DNA of 64,000 nt, from contig NC_133790.1 in the NCBI RefSeq assembly GCF_003597395.2, forward strand, positions 19,225,410 to 19,289,409. Reading direction: 5' to 3'. The number at the start of each line of letters is the position of its first letter. Position 1 is the stretch's first letter. Below the pieces are notes generated by a model. It was not told where the DNA came from. It did no database searches and was given only the letters and a program-made list of their open reading frames with translations. The translations under genes were made by a program, and so were the position numbers. Source of the DNA: Chelonoidis abingdonii. Lineage: Eukaryota > Chordata > Testudines > Testudinidae. Of the stretch, positions 21,201-33,200 are shown piece after piece.

Positions 21201-24200
21201 CTGTGACAGACTGGGGGAGGGTGCACTGCACGGTGAGTGGATGTGGAGAATAGGAAAAGCGCCCCCCGCGCCATTTCTGTGGCTGCCTCTGGTCTTTCTG
21301 CTTTTGGCCAGAAAACCCATGACTCTGAGAATCTTGATCAGGACAATGATGTCCTGGAAATCTTACAAGAGAGCCTTTTGTCAGGACACTGTGTTACATT
21401 TTCCAAACTACAGAAATTGGGAGAAGCACCAGGCTTCCGGGTGTTTATCTGAAGTGAACAAGAACATGGGACTTGCTAGATTGGAGCAGACCAGCAACCC
21501 ACCCAGCCTGGTATCTGATCACTGACTGTAGCCAGCACCAACTGCCTCAGAAGAAGGTGCCAGCAGCCCTGCAGAAGGCAGGGATGGGATAACCTCTCAA
21601 TGCCGTTCACGCATTTTGGTCTTGTCTTTATCTGGTCTAATATGAAGCCAGGCTCTTGGAGGATATTGACCAGCACAAGTTTACTCCATCCAGCAAGTTG
21701 TCTTCATTTGTGAACTGCTGTAGCGTTTTGGGTGCTGTGTCCCAGATTGGCTGACATGCCCAGTGGTAGCCTGTAGCCATGGATAGCACCTGTTACAGGA
21801 GGATTGGGTTCCTGCTCTGACAGTATACATCCAGAACAGCTCCATCCAGTTCCTTTGGCCTGATCCTCCATTCTTTGTCCCTTATCTCTTTAGCAGTTCC
21901 AGACTTTGTTTGGGTAGGACGGTTCCCACATGAAACCATAACATCGTCTTTGCCAAACCGAGACAGCTGCTTGCTGGGGCCTTTCGGTGCTTGGAATGCT
22001 GCTTGTTTGGGCTCTTAAGGAAAGGTCACTCACAATGACGGCAACATGTTGTTGTTGGCACAGGTCTAGAGTCCAGACGTTGAGGGTTTGGCTGTACTCA
22101 TACGCAGATGTTTCTTTTCATAGGTTTCCCAGAGCCCTGGAGTTTACAGAGAGGACACCACTCCTAATGCTGAGGGGATTCACAATGGATTACATTGACC
22201 TCCACTAAATTGGGACCTCGTCTTTACCTTTTTGCCTTTGACATGCTGGACGGGTTCTTGAATCACTTTCTATATGGAGTTGCTAGTCCACAGTTCTGCA
22301 TTTGCATGTGTAATGACTAGGAGCAATTCTTCCATGCACGGTTTTTACGTTGCTCTTTGGAATATCCCTAAGCCCTTTCGTTTTTAGTTTAAACTGATTT
22401 TTACTGAAAAAATCCTGGGTTTTACAAAAAGTATTACTCGTTTTTTTTTCTGATTTCCACCTTACTTTTGTATCATTTAAATATAACAAATAACTTTGTT
22501 TTTATTAGGAAAATACAATCCATTGCATGAGATCCACGTATTATGACAATACATTAGTCTGTCTGTTGATGTAAGGCTATGTATTAATCTAGAAGATGCA
22601 CACAATAAACAAACAGGCACGCAAGCTCCGAAGTGCGTGCACGTCTGAATGTCCTGCTGAATCTCAGTCCCACCGAGTACACGTTTCAAGCTGTTAGCAG
22701 ATAATGGGTTAAAGATCTGATCCGTGAAAATGGGAAGAAAACAGTCTGTCTCAGAATAGGTTTCAGAGCATCAGGAAGCATTCAAAAGGTTTTTTAAAAA
22801 ACAAATGAGGAAAGGATGCAGTTGGGTGTATGTGCCGCAAATAGTGTGGCCCAGTTATTAAATGTAAATATTTATAGGCAAATAGTTCTAAATCTAAACA
22901 GTTTACCAAATGAAAAGTTTTATCTGGGGATTAGAGATGTATTGTTCTCTTAAACTCAGAGGTGGTGGTGATGTGTTTTGAGTTCTGTTTTAATTCTGCA
23001 GCTAACCACATTGAATTCCATTCATCAAAGCATTGCTCTACTGAATACTCTTCCCTCCCCTCGTCCTTCCATCTGCCAAAATAAACTGGAGCCTGGGGTC
23101 TGAGAACTTCCCCCCTCACTGGCTTTGAAGCCCAAGCTCTAGCCTGAGCCTACCCTGTTCTTTTTAGTCCCATAGTGCAAGCCCAAGTCAGTTGACCGAG
23201 GCTCTGAGACGGGCCCCTACAGATGTTTCTTGGCGGTGCAGACCCACTGGCACGCTACTTCATGGTGCACAGATGTCAGGACACTTGTTGCAGTCTCCCT
23301 GGCTTAACTGAAGAATGAACTAGGAAGCGGAAAGCTCTAGCATCAATAAATAAGATAACATCCTAAATGACTGCAATGTGAACGTCCCCTACCTCTTCCT
23401 TTCTCCCAAGCCCACTTGCATAGCGAGAGCTGAGCGAGGATTTCTTGCTCTGGAGCAGTGCCTGAAGGCAAGAACAGATGTCTGCAATGTGCCAGCCGCT
23501 GGGAAGGGGGATCCTCATCTCCCCACTGTGGAAATGAGAACAAACACAGGGACGACCTGCTGCAAAGTGAAACTTGTGCTGCAGGTCTGAAGAGCTGCCG
23601 GCAATTAGAAGTTCTTTCTGTCTGTTCCTCCTTCTGTGACATCACTTGCTCTTGATGATGCTTATTCTCTCTCCATGTTTCACAGCTGTATAAAGAGCCT
23701 GAGCTCACTTTGCAGTTGGCTTGGGTGGGACCAAAGATGGTAGAAGGTCTGCTGGAGGCAGGCAGGCCCTGTGGTTGGGGAATGTCTAATGTCTAAGGAG
23801 CCACCAGTTAGATGCTCCAACGTGACAGATTGACCAGGTGGCTGACAGCCCCAGGATGAGGGCTCCAGCTGACTCAAATGTTTCATGTTCCAAACAAATT
23901 TAAAAAACCCAACCCTGGCCACATCCACGTTGCTGTCTTCTTGGGCCATGAGCATTTGAACCCTAATGTGTCCTTCATGCCGTGCTTTGTGGTGGTCAGT
24001 CATGCTCTTCCCACGAAGGACAGCCTGGTGCTGTTCAATTGGCATGGAAGGCAGCTGATCCAGAGTGAGATAAATACTGAGAATGTCAGGTCTGGGCACC
24101 ACGAGAAGGCCCAGGATGCTCCAGAGTTCAAAAGGCAAGAATAGGTCCCAAGCCAGAAGCTCCTGGTTGCAATCTGCAGGTTTATGCTGAATGGTGTGTG

Positions 24201-27200
24201 TGCCCAAGGGCGGAGAAGCAGCATTCCACTCCCGTGGCCACATAAAGGGCTGCAGCAGGCAGATGCTGCAAATTCTCCAGGTGGCTGGGCTGAGAGTTGG
24301 AATCTCTGGAGGGTGGAGGTGAATGTGTCCTCACAATCAGATGTGGGGCTGCCTGGAGTGACAAAGGCACGGATGGTGGTAGGGCCCATAGCTAGAATAA
24401 GTCAAGGGCACTTCCACTAGCTGCTCCCCTCTGGGTGTGTGTGTGTGAGGCTATGGGGAGCAGTGAGGCATAGGCTTAGCGCCATATTGAAGAGCTACTC
24501 AAGGAAGTTCACCTTTCATATGGTGTGGAATGCCTCTGGGTATCCAGGGAGCCTGGCCAGGAGTTCAGAATCATCCCCCACCAATGCTACCTGCTACTTT
24601 TGGGTCCCGCTGCTGAAACCTGATATTCCAGCCTGCCCCACTCAACTGTGGAAATCCTCCTCCCCACAACCTGCCTTCTTTCCCAAGACCCACCCTCCCG
24701 ACCGCTCCTCCCCTCCCTAGCCCATCCATGGTCTCTGCAGAGCTGGTGAATGGCATTCAGTGGGATAGCAGCTGGGTTCTCACACACGGTTCCTATGTTG
24801 ACACGGACGTTGTCAAATGTGGAACAGGCAGTTTGGGCAAACGCTGTCTCTCCCCTTCCCCCAAATGAAGTGAATGTGGGGAACAGTGTGAGAGAAGGAA
24901 GAAATGCACTCGACGTGGAGGGGAATTGTTGTGAGGAGTTTGCTACAGTTGCTTCTGATTCCAAATGCATCAAATTAGGTGCAAACAGAGACTGACGTGT
25001 CCATTCCTGTGCCACCTGGATTCTGAGGGGCATATAGGTGTTAACAAGGGGGGTAAATATTAGAAAGATGGGGTGTGATTCTCTCCCTCTGGCCCCCATG
25101 AAGCCTACAGGAGCTGTGTGATCCTCAGCCTGCACAGTATTTTGACCAGTGTGTCCAAGTCTGGGTGAGGGTGGGAGGGATTTGTGTGCTGAGTTCCTAT
25201 GAGGGAAGCTACATTTGTGGTTCGCTGGATAGAAGTGTCAGGGTGGAGAGGAGACTTTAGTTCGTCCCCCAACTGGAAGTAAAGAGCCGCTGCTGCTTTC
25301 TTCCCTTATACCCCACAATGAACTTACACTGTCAGCCAAGTCCTTTTCCGTTCCTTGGGCACACCAGAACGGGAGCAGAGGGAACAGCGCTGAAGCCCAG
25401 CTGGTCCTGGCGCTGTGGGTATTTCTGAGCAAACCTGTGTGATGACGGGTGCGCTGGGTGTGTGATCTGACCTGGCGTGGGTGATGTTAGCGGGGGCAGG
25501 TGTGATGGAATAAATATGGTTGTTGGTGGGGGTCTCACACCTCATTCATGCCTTGCAGTGGTCCCTCTTCTGTCGCAGTCCCAGTGGTCTGATGAGCAGA
25601 GACCAGAACTGTGCCAGGCCTTGGGCAGGGAATATGATCTGCCTGGAGGCTGGACCTGTCAGTCTTTGGGATTTAGGGTGACCAGATGTCCTGATTTTTA
25701 TAGGGACAGTCCCGATATTTGGGGGCTTTTTCCTATATAGGCTCCTATTACCCCTCCACTCACTGTCCTGATTTTTCACACTTGCTGTCTGGTCAGCCTA
25801 GTGGGATTTAAACAGAAGCCTGCAGAGGTGAATGGTTAATGCAGCGTTTTGTGGTGATGCACAACTCCCCCTCCCCCCACTGCAAAGGGGAACCCCCCCC
25901 CCACACGCATGCAAAGCTGTCAGGGAGGTGGAGCAAGTGCCGATTCCGGGCATGTCAGTCACTGTGCTCATGGGAGACAACAGTGCCAATAAGCCCTCCC
26001 TATTCTTCAGAGAGATTAGCCCAGTCACAACTCAGCTCAATTACAGAGCAATGGCCTCTGCCCAAGAATAAAAGAGTCAGGAAACTGTGAACAATGTAAC
26101 CACACCTTGTTGGTTTAGAAACAGATTTGCTGTCAGAAGGTTTGGAGAGTTCAGCTGTGAGCCGCTGAGCTTGGGGCTCCGCTGGTTTCAGGGAAACCCT
26201 CCCCTTGGCGGAGAGGGAGAGCTCCTGGAAATGCTCCTGAGGCTGAGGGCCTCCTATCTCAGGAGAGACCCCTCTGCTTGAGTGGACCCCCAGTGAAGTC
26301 ATTGGGGCACTGTACAGGCTTAAGATGCTAGATAATCCCATTGCAAGACTGAGGTCTAAGTCCACAGCACCCCCCTTAAAAGGAAGTTTGTGGTGGGCTC
26401 CTCCTTTGGAGGAGGAGCTGGGAAGTCTCTGATCAATGTGCTGGGAGAAGTAGCGAGTTGTCCACTCATCATGACACCAGCCCCGCTCGATGCAAGTCAG
26501 CAATAAGCTCCTAGGGTGTTGGATTCGCTCTGACTCTGCAACTCTTCCTCTACATCTCAGTGTTTGAGAAGAATGGGGAATGGGTTCTGTTCCTGGGTGG
26601 GCGGGTAGGATTGACTGGCCTGACAGGGTCCTGGGGGGATGTGGGTGCAGCTGGAACACCATACAGTAATTCCATTGCAGGCCCCAGAGTGAGTGCATCC
26701 CCTTCCCTTTTGGAAAGGAAAGGTTCCCAAAGCGATTCGGGTGGAAATGAAGCCAGGAGAGGTGGTTTTCCAGCAGTCACAACAGCCAAGCGCTGTCAGG
26801 GCCTGTCTCCCTGCTCTGGGCATTGTGATGTGACACGCAGGGTCAGGTGGTGTGGCTGTATTGTAATGCCACTCTCTCAAGTTTGGCTCAGCCACCCCAT
26901 CATCCTGATGGAGGGATGGCCTGGCCAAGCCTGAATGGTACTGCGACCCCATGCACCAGCTTGCAACACCCAGAGCAAGGAACCAGACTCAGCCCTGCAG
27001 GACAGGAGCTGCTGCTTCCAGGTGTGGGGCAAACTCATTCTCCAGCGTTCTCTCTTCTCCACCCTTCCCCTCCCTCCGGGGGCCTCCGCTCTGCGCCAGG
27101 CCAGGATTAGAGTTGTGGTGCCAGGGCAGGTGGTTGATGCCATCTCGGGGGGGGGGGGGGGGCGGGGGGGGTGTGCCCCCCCGGGGGGGGGGGGGGGCGC

Positions 27201-30200
27201 GAGGAGGAGGGCACTCATTGAATAGTTGCTCCACTACTGTGTTAGTTTACTGATGATATGCAGGTATGGTAACACGTAAAATTAGCAGGCCAGTGGGTAT
27301 AATTGAAGGTGGCACCATTGTGTCCCCCAACCCTCTGTCTGGCTCCACCACTGCTTATCCATAGGACACTGTGCTCTCTCTAAGTAAGCAGTCATGGCAG
27401 CATAGGCCGTTCACCACAAGTCAGTTCCTAAGAGCCCTCCCTTGCTACTGGTAGAGACCATATGTTAAATTGTTTTCCTCAGACTTCTGTCCAGCTGTAA
27501 AGATTGTTAGGAACCCCTTTAACCTGCAGATGAGTCAGGTATCTAAGCACCTGGGCTTTTATTTGCCATTGGGGGTCACCTGTTTTGATAAGTAAAATGA
27601 TACCAAATCAAGATGGTGGGGGAGAGGGAGGTTTGCTATGCTCATTGCACAGTTCACCTAATGGGTGTTTTTGCACCTGTCCATCTCAAGGCTCCAGATG
27701 AACCAGAGTAACATCTGTGTTTGCTCAGGATGGTCATTTTATACATTTGTACAGCACCTAGCACGATGCGACTCTGACCGCTTTGGCCTCCAGACACTCC
27801 CGTGGTATAAATGTTTTATGATGATCATTTAATGAAGTTGCATTGGTAGGGCCTGACTTGGACAAATGCTTGCATACAACTGCATGTGTGAAGATGCCCA
27901 ATTAGAGTGCACAGTTCTCATGGAAAGTGGGTGCAAGCTGAGTGTTTATAATTGCAAAGGGACATTCATGTATCTAGCCATTCTCTTGCAGGTGCCTAAT
28001 ATGTGCGTGTATATTAGAAATACACCCTTGCTAACATGATATCACCAGCCTTGATACTCGTGATAACCTCTCATACAATCAGATGGTCTTAGAAAGCCAT
28101 TTCTTGAATTGTTAACTTAACTTTTTGATTGGCAAAGTTCAAAGGTCAAACAATGGCTCTTTAATCTTAAAGGGTTTTTAAGGGTTTAAACTCACTCGTG
28201 TGTGATTTTTAAAAATGGGCAGTTAATTGCCGGTTAGTTGGAATTGAGATTCAAGACTTCGTGAGTAGGCACAAGTAATTCCCATGTTCAAGCGAGCAGA
28301 ATAAAGACCAATTCTCAGACTGTGGAAGTGTTTTACAAGTGAGATGGCTAGTTGCTATTAATCGCTTAAAATGAGCATCAGCAAGTGGTAAACAGAGAGC
28401 TGACTCCAAAGTGAGAGCATGTTTCAAAATTACTGTTCCAGGCTTTGGCAAACAGGCCGAAAATGTCAGAGAAAGGACAGGGAGGAGGGGAGAGAGGGAG
28501 GATTCTTGCTCTGTAATACAGATATTTTCATAACGTCTGATTATGGGCTTTATGCAACTGCCTTTATCTTGGTTTGGCACGAATGGATGAATCTCTAGGA
28601 TTAGAGTTAATATGAACTAGTACTTCTGGATTGGGGATATGTTCTGGTCTCCTTGCATCTTGTTACAATCAGAGGGAATTTGGGTGACTTGAGTTACCTG
28701 TTTGTTGTCACATCTGTACATCCATCCACATTACTTTTTGCAACATTCTGTGTGCCTGCCTGTTTTCTAACACACGAGATTGACTGAACCACAGAACTCT
28801 AGGAAGCCTACCCAGGGCTCCCCAGAGGATTCAGGGGGCCCTGGGGCAAAGCAATTTCGGGGGCTCCTTCCATTTAAAAAAAAAAAAAGTTGCAATGCTA
28901 TAGAATACTATATTCTCATGGGGGTCCCTGCGCAGCCTGGGGCAAATGGCCCCACTTGCCCACCCACCCCCACCCCGGGTGGCCATGAGCCTATCCATAA
29001 CCATTCCATCGCCTCTTCAATGTTTAATGTTGTAACTAGCATTTCATTCAGCTATCGTTTGATACATTATCCTCATTAACATTTGTGATGATACAGGTGT
29101 CATTGAATGTCTGCTTCAGCACTGTCATGAGTGTTTGACAGTTAGCAGGAGATACAGTTCGTCTATTGTTCATCTGCTGCATACCAGTTTCATGCTGCAG
29201 GTTGTCTGGAACCATCCAAACGCACCACGCTTGCTTAATTCAAAGTTTCTGCAGATTGGGAGACAAATTCTCTGCTAGGGTAAATGGGCACAACTGAACT
29301 GAAATCAGTGGAGCATGGCACTGTGCCCACTTATGCCTGCAGAGAATCAGATGCAGTTTTTAATGCAATAAACAACTACAAATACAGGGCTTGAGTCACC
29401 ACCATAGTTTTACACACAGGTAGTTCAGCTGCATTCACAGGGAAAACTGAAGTAATGCGGCACTGAGTTAGGCCTATTCTCTCTCCCTAAAATCAGTGCC
29501 CCTAACCCCAAGCATTCAAAACCATGAGTCAGCCTCCCCCCCACCATGAGATTATTAGAAATAACAGCATTTGGGTTCTTTTTATTTGCCTTCTGGCATC
29601 GTATCCTGCCAGGGTCACATTTTCAAGCTTTCCTTTGCAGCCATGAGGATTAGATGATGATGTTGTCTCTTTTTTTTGTAACGAAAGTTGCTATTCTCAT
29701 TTGATCACAGGACTCCAGGTGCTGGGGCTTTCAGAAAAGCCCCAGATATGAGACTTGAGGGTAAAATCATGAGAGCTGGTAACACTGTATTTTAAACCTT
29801 TCCCTCCTCCCAGTTGCATGATAGATCTGAATTTAGGAGGCTCCTGTGCTGTAGGGGCTGTGTAAATATAGTACATCTATTCTCATAGTAGACTGTGTTT
29901 ATTGCTGACTGCCCCCTGGGCCTTGCTGCATTGTGTGAGACTATCTCAGGATTTCTGGTTCTCCTGCTACCCCTGGTGCTGCTGCCAGGTCACATGCCCA
30001 CCCAGCTGAATAGCATGAACTGACAAGCCCTGGGATTGAGATGCCTTGCAAGACCCCGCTAGGAGGCGAACCTTTCCCGAGTTTCCATTTCACACAGCTG
30101 GGTGCTCTGCAAAGGGGAGGCTCTGCTGGCAAAGGTGACATGCCATGTGGGACCAGATGGGAAGTCTAGGCAGGAGGGGTGAGCACGGTGGGAACAGTCA

Positions 30201-33200
30201 GAGGGAGTGGGAGAGATGCAGAGAGATGGATGCAGTGAGTCAGAAGGAAGGAAAGTGCGAATGTTTTGCCAGTGGAGACAGAAGGCTTGTTGATCGACTG
30301 GGTTCCCCGGTCTGTTTGGCCTCCCCCAAATCTGCAGGGTTTTCGTTGCTGTCTCTCTCTATGCTAGGAAGGTCGGGCTCTTACTCTGTTAGACAGGGGA
30401 TGGGAAATGTTTGGTGTCAGCTTTTATTGCCCTACTGATCTCTCCTCCTCCCTCTTTGTTCCTCTTTCACACACTCCTTCATTCCCCCGCCCGTGTTCTC
30501 TTCCTGTCACTCATTCTTTCTCTCTCACTTTGGTTCAATCTGTTCCTATTTCATACCTCCCTTTCTTTCCCTCCATCTCTCATTCTCCATCCCCTCCCTC
30601 TGCCTCCCCGACTCTTTATCTCATTATCTAGCAGCCATCCACTGCGTGGTGGGACTCTGGGGTCCTTGGAGCGAGTGTAGCTCCCTGTGTGGGGTCGGTA
30701 GCGAAGACCGGACTCGGCAAGTCACTATCCCACCCCGAAACGGAGGGACCCCCTGTCCAGACCTCAAGCAGCGGAGAGGGTGCTTTGGGGAGAACCCAGC
30801 CTGTGATACAGCTCAAGGTAAAGCGAAGCGTGTGGGGAAAGGTCTCTGCACCTGTCTGTGCATGTACAAATGTTCCCATGACCCCGTTGTGGTGATCAGC
30901 ACAGCTCAGATGTGATGGGAGCCGCTTTACCCTGTGCGATCCCAGTGCTGTCCCTGCGATGGAGCTGGAAGATGAAGGGACAGCAGAGTTTTAGCTTGAA
31001 GAGGGTATTGTTTTTAACATGTGGCGAAAAATGGTCTGTTAGCACCCAGGTTAAACACAGCTTGCCTGGCCATTGCACATGGCAGACGTGGGTTAAAACA
31101 GAACTGGAAAACCATAGGCTGTGGCTCATCTACACTCTGAATTACAGGATACTCATGACACTTGACAACACAGCAGACTAGTTCCCCGACATGGTTACAA
31201 TAGTTCCAATTTGCAGTGTGGATGGAACCTTAATTGTTCCTTCTAACTGAAAAAAAAAAAGACGTTAGCCCCAATATTAGTGGTAATTAATAATATCTAG
31301 CTCTTCTGTAGCACTTTGCATCAGTAGGTCTCAAAGTACTTTACAAAGGAGGTCAGTACATTATCCCCGTTTTATAGATGGGGAAACTGAGGCACAGAGC
31401 AGTGGCGTGACTTGCCTGTGGTCACCCAGAAGGTCAGTGGCATAATGGGGAATAGAGCCCAGTTTGCCTGAGTCCCAGTGCTCTATCCACTAGGCAACAT
31501 TGCCTCCGCTATAGACCACGTCCCTCTACACTTCTAATTGAAACTGTGCGGTAACCAGGTTCCCTGATCTGGGCTGCGACTGTAGCATAGCCAGGTAACT
31601 CTGAGGTATAAAGCCCTGCTTGTGTCAACAGGTTCTGATGACATGTTGCTACCCACAGTGAGAAGCACCGTGTGGATAGTTTTCCTGTGTTGCACTTTAA
31701 AAAGCAGAAGATGTCTTACTGTATGTACTTTTATGGTCCACATCTGAGCATCTCACAAAGCTTTAATGTACCTATCCTCACGATCCCTCCAGGAAGCAGG
31801 GCTGTGCTGTTAGGGATGAGGAATGGAGGCAGAGACTAAGTGCCTTGCCCCGGGTCACATGGAGAGCCTGTGGCAGAGCAGGGACTCGACCCTGTGTCTC
31901 CTGAGTCCTATGCTAATGCTCTAGCCACTGGCCTATTGTTCCTCTCAAGATAACACCCGATTTCAGCAAGAAAATCCTGATTTTTATTAAAACCTTCTAC
32001 AATCCCTCCCTTTGTCTCTTTCCAGATTTCACTTTCTCTAAAGAATTTATGGGTCAAATTTAAAGATTAAGATTCCAGGCTAAACTGCCCCAAATCGGGC
32101 CAAATGCTAGTGCATCTGCAAATTTTGCATTCATGTTTTCCACCTCAGTTCATCTGTGGGTACACAGCTGAGAGCCTGCACCTCCAGCTGCAGGTAGGCA
32201 GAGGCTCTGTTGTATCCACGGGGATCCTATGTTTGTATCGTATTGCAGTATATTGACATGGGAATAATCCTGATATCCCATGTGCAGGAATGTGGCAAAG
32301 GCGACTTCTGTTGGAGACCAGCCAGCCTTTGCTTCAGCACCATGCAAAATACACCAGGAGTAAATGTATACATGTTTGAAAAGCATCCATTTCCACCCCC
32401 TCTGTTTGGAATTCCCACCTTTTGAGACCAGTTCTTTTTGGCCGGTCTGTTGAGAATTTGCCTTTAAACTGGGGCTGGGGCATGTGAGTTAGTGGTTAGA
32501 GCAGGGGTGTTGGAGTCAGGAGAGATGGGTTCTGCCACTGATTAACTGTGTGACATTGGGCCAGACTTGAATTCTCCATGTGCCTCAGTTTCCCCATATG
32601 TGGAACGGAGTTAATGATACTTGGCCACTTCGTAATGTGCTTTGAGATTTGCCATACAGTGGAAGTTGCTAACAGTAACAAAAATGGGCCTGATCCAGAT
32701 TCATTCGAGGAAGTCTGTGGAAAGACTCCCATTGACATGAGTGAGCTTTGAATCATGCCCTGTATTCGCATTAATATCACTAATTGCAATTAACGTTATT
32801 CCCTTCCCTGCTGGTCTGGGTCCCCCACTTTCCCAGAGCCTGGGAGCAGGCACCAAGCAGGCCATGCTCCTAATAATTTGCTTTCTGTGCCCTCTTAGCT
32901 CTGTCTCTGGGCTTGTTTTCTAACCTTCTGCATCCCTCCTGTCCCCACCCCCTTTGCTTTTTGACAGAGGTGGCTAAGATTTTGCCAGATTCTTTTAAAA
33001 GGGACTTTAAGGACCCTTGGAGAAGACCTCACATGCTGGTGAAGGAGAAGCAGCCAAGGTAGGTGAGGCATATCACGGAGCACACTGTCCCTTTCTCAGG
33101 GTGATTCTTTCTGAGACAAGCGCTGCTGACTTGGCTCAGCCTGACTCTTAAGTAGGAACTGCAGAATAAATGCTGTCCTCCTATACGGAGAGGAGAAGAC

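Larger units (their letters stand above)
18217..30634 (+). other. Intron 1 of the SBSPON-like gene (12.4 kb)
   Basis: It starts gtgagt and ends in a TAGCAG double acceptor preceded by a long C/T-rich tract (about 30425-30630). I found no nested gene. Recognisable contents are MIR and other repeats, a short inverted-repeat element at 25674, G-run low-complexity DNA at 27147 and an ancient LINE tail near 27735. A 187-codon minus-strand open frame at 23680-24243 is discussed in the findings. Confidence 0.75.

Noticed and set aside
26877..27253. Poly-Pro and poly-Gly frames
   Set aside because: Created by the G-run tract.
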